DNA from: Shimia haliotis
GTDB taxonomy: Bacteria; Pseudomonadota; Alphaproteobacteria; Rhodobacterales; Rhodobacteraceae
Reading direction: 5' to 3'
DNA: 64,000 bases
Assembly (NCBI RefSeq): GCF_900114415.1
Contig: NZ_FOSZ01000008.1
Coordinates: 62,001-126,000, forward strand
Shown here: one piece after another, positions 63,224 through 64,000 of the stretch
Layout: each line of letters opens with the position of its first letter
How positions within the stretch are numbered: the first letter of the stretch is position 1
Notes under the pieces: model-generated
Told to the model about the DNA's origin: nothing
Databases searched by the model: none
Seen by the model: the letters and a program-made list of their open reading frames with translations, nothing else
Translations under genes and position numbers: made by a program

Positions 63224-64000
63224 CCGAGACTCCCAAGCCCATTGCCTATTTGACTGGCGAATACCCCCGCGCGACGGACACGTTTATCCAGCGCGAGGTC
63301 GCCGCTTTACGTGACCAAGGCTTAACGGTGGACACCTGCTCGATCCGGCGCACCGGATCAGAGCATCATGTGGGCGAAGAACAACGCCAAGAGGCTGCGA
63401 ACACGTTCCATGTGCTGGCCGCCGCCAAATCCCCGATCACCTTGATCACCGCACATTTCGCGGCACTTGCCCGCCGTCCGGGCGCGTACTTCCGCGCGCT
63501 TTTTCTGGCACTGAAAACCGCCCCACCCGGCCTGCGCGGGTTTCTGTTTCAGCTTTTCTATTTCGCCGAGGCTGCGGTTCTCGCTCAACATCTGCGCCGC
63601 AAAAACGTGCGCCATTTGCACAACCACATCGCGAAATCCTCCTGCACGGTTGCGATGCTCATGTCGGAAATGTCGGGTATCCCCTACAGCTTCACGCTGC
63701 ACGGTCCGGATATCTTCTTTGCGCCGGATCACTGGCGGCTGGACGAGAAGATCGCACGCGCGAAATCGGTGGCCTGCATCAGCCATTTCTGTCGCTCGCA
63801 AGCCATGGCGCTGTCCGATCCAAAACACTGGCACAAGCTGCATATCATCCATTGCGGCGTTGATCCGGACCTCTATGCCGACACCAAGCCACCATCGGGG
63901 CATCGCTTGCTTTTTGTGGGCCGCCTCGCGCCGGTCAAAGGCCTGCCGATCCTGCTGCGGGCTTTGGTGCCGTTGATTGAGGATTTCAAAGACCTGAAGC
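63220..64000 (+). CDS. Glycosyltransferase family 4, partial (runs off right edge)
   Basis: First 260 residues, starting at a GTG that overlaps the epimerase stop by four bases. The N-terminal fold has YLTGEYPRATDTFIQREVAAL, HLHNHIA, YSFTLHGPDIFF and, near the edge, LLFVGRLAPVKGLPILLRAL, which is the GT4 hinge and start of the second Rossmann half. Its sugar-nucleotide site lies outside the window. It should add a sugar to the repeat unit. Confidence 0.93.
   Translation, partial: MTETPKPIAYLTGEYPRATDTFIQREVAALRDQGLTVDTCSIRRTGSEHHVGEEQRQEAANTFHVLAAAKSPITLITAHFAALARRPGAYFRALFLALKTAPPGLRGFLFQLFYFAEAAVLAQHLRRKNVRHLHNHIAKSSCTVAMLMSEMSGIPYSFTLHGPDIFFAPDHWRLDEKIARAKSVACISHFCRSQAMALSDPKHWHKLHIIHCGVDPDLYADTKPPSGHRLLFVGRLAPVKGLPILLRALVPLIEDFKDLK

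Overview
The window looks like a chromosomal segment of a marine Rhodobacterales (roseobacter-group) alphaproteobacterium. The evidence is the moderately high G+C, a CcrM-type GANTC methylase, the DUF4170-waaA-lpxK order, DUF2125 and DUF4170 proteins, a DciA-type protein and a solitary Zur/Znu block. No tRNA, rRNA, CRISPR array or insertion sequence was recognised. The assignment is inferred from protein families; no database search was possible.

Positions 1-21,000 are mostly housekeeping: partial polA, a small crotonase-fold protein plus SDR pair, a DUF2125 protein, tldE-cysQ, DUF4170-waaA-lpxK, dsbA-dciA, mutY, alkB, a membrane nucleotidyl cyclase, ccrM and rnhB. Small secreted proteins follow, then a membrane-anchored winged-helix protein, a DUF427-cyclase fusion and a LacI-type repressor.

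Positions 21,000-34,700 hold a leftward glycosyltransferase and sulfotransferase operon, an orphan Tat-exported family 5 solute-binding protein, a DUF2165 membrane protein, a divergent zinc regulon (znuA against zur-znuC-znuB with a Zur-box-like palindrome) and a serine hydrolase.

Positions 34,820-64,000 are a large surface-polysaccharide locus: glycosyltransferases, a Wzx-like flippase, a Wzz-like chain-length protein, an ExoY-like initiating sugar transferase, a Wzy-like polymerase, an acetyltransferase, a GMC oxidoreductase, an SDR, a WecG/TagA-type transferase, a Gfo/Idh/MocA dehydrogenase and an epimerase. Inside it sits a four-gene, ATGA-coupled unit: a type I PKS (KS-AT-KR-DH-ACP-TE), a glycosyltransferase, an NRPS (formyltransferase, half condensation domain, adenylation domain interrupted by a luciferase-like monooxygenase, PCP) and a 4'-phosphopantetheinyl transferase. 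The adenylation pocket residues read like a glycine code. The likely job is to make a short formylated or oxidised glycine-polyketide that is glycosylated, and perhaps attached to or exported with the polysaccharide. This hybrid unit is the most interesting part of the window.

Other notable observations are an 11-bp-period GTCGGT repeat found 3' of two unrelated genes, a glycosyltransferase with an apparent degenerate duplicate of its own catalytic domain, a Kdo-transferase homologue that lacks the usual catalytic glutamate region, and a winged-helix domain tethered behind two membrane helices.
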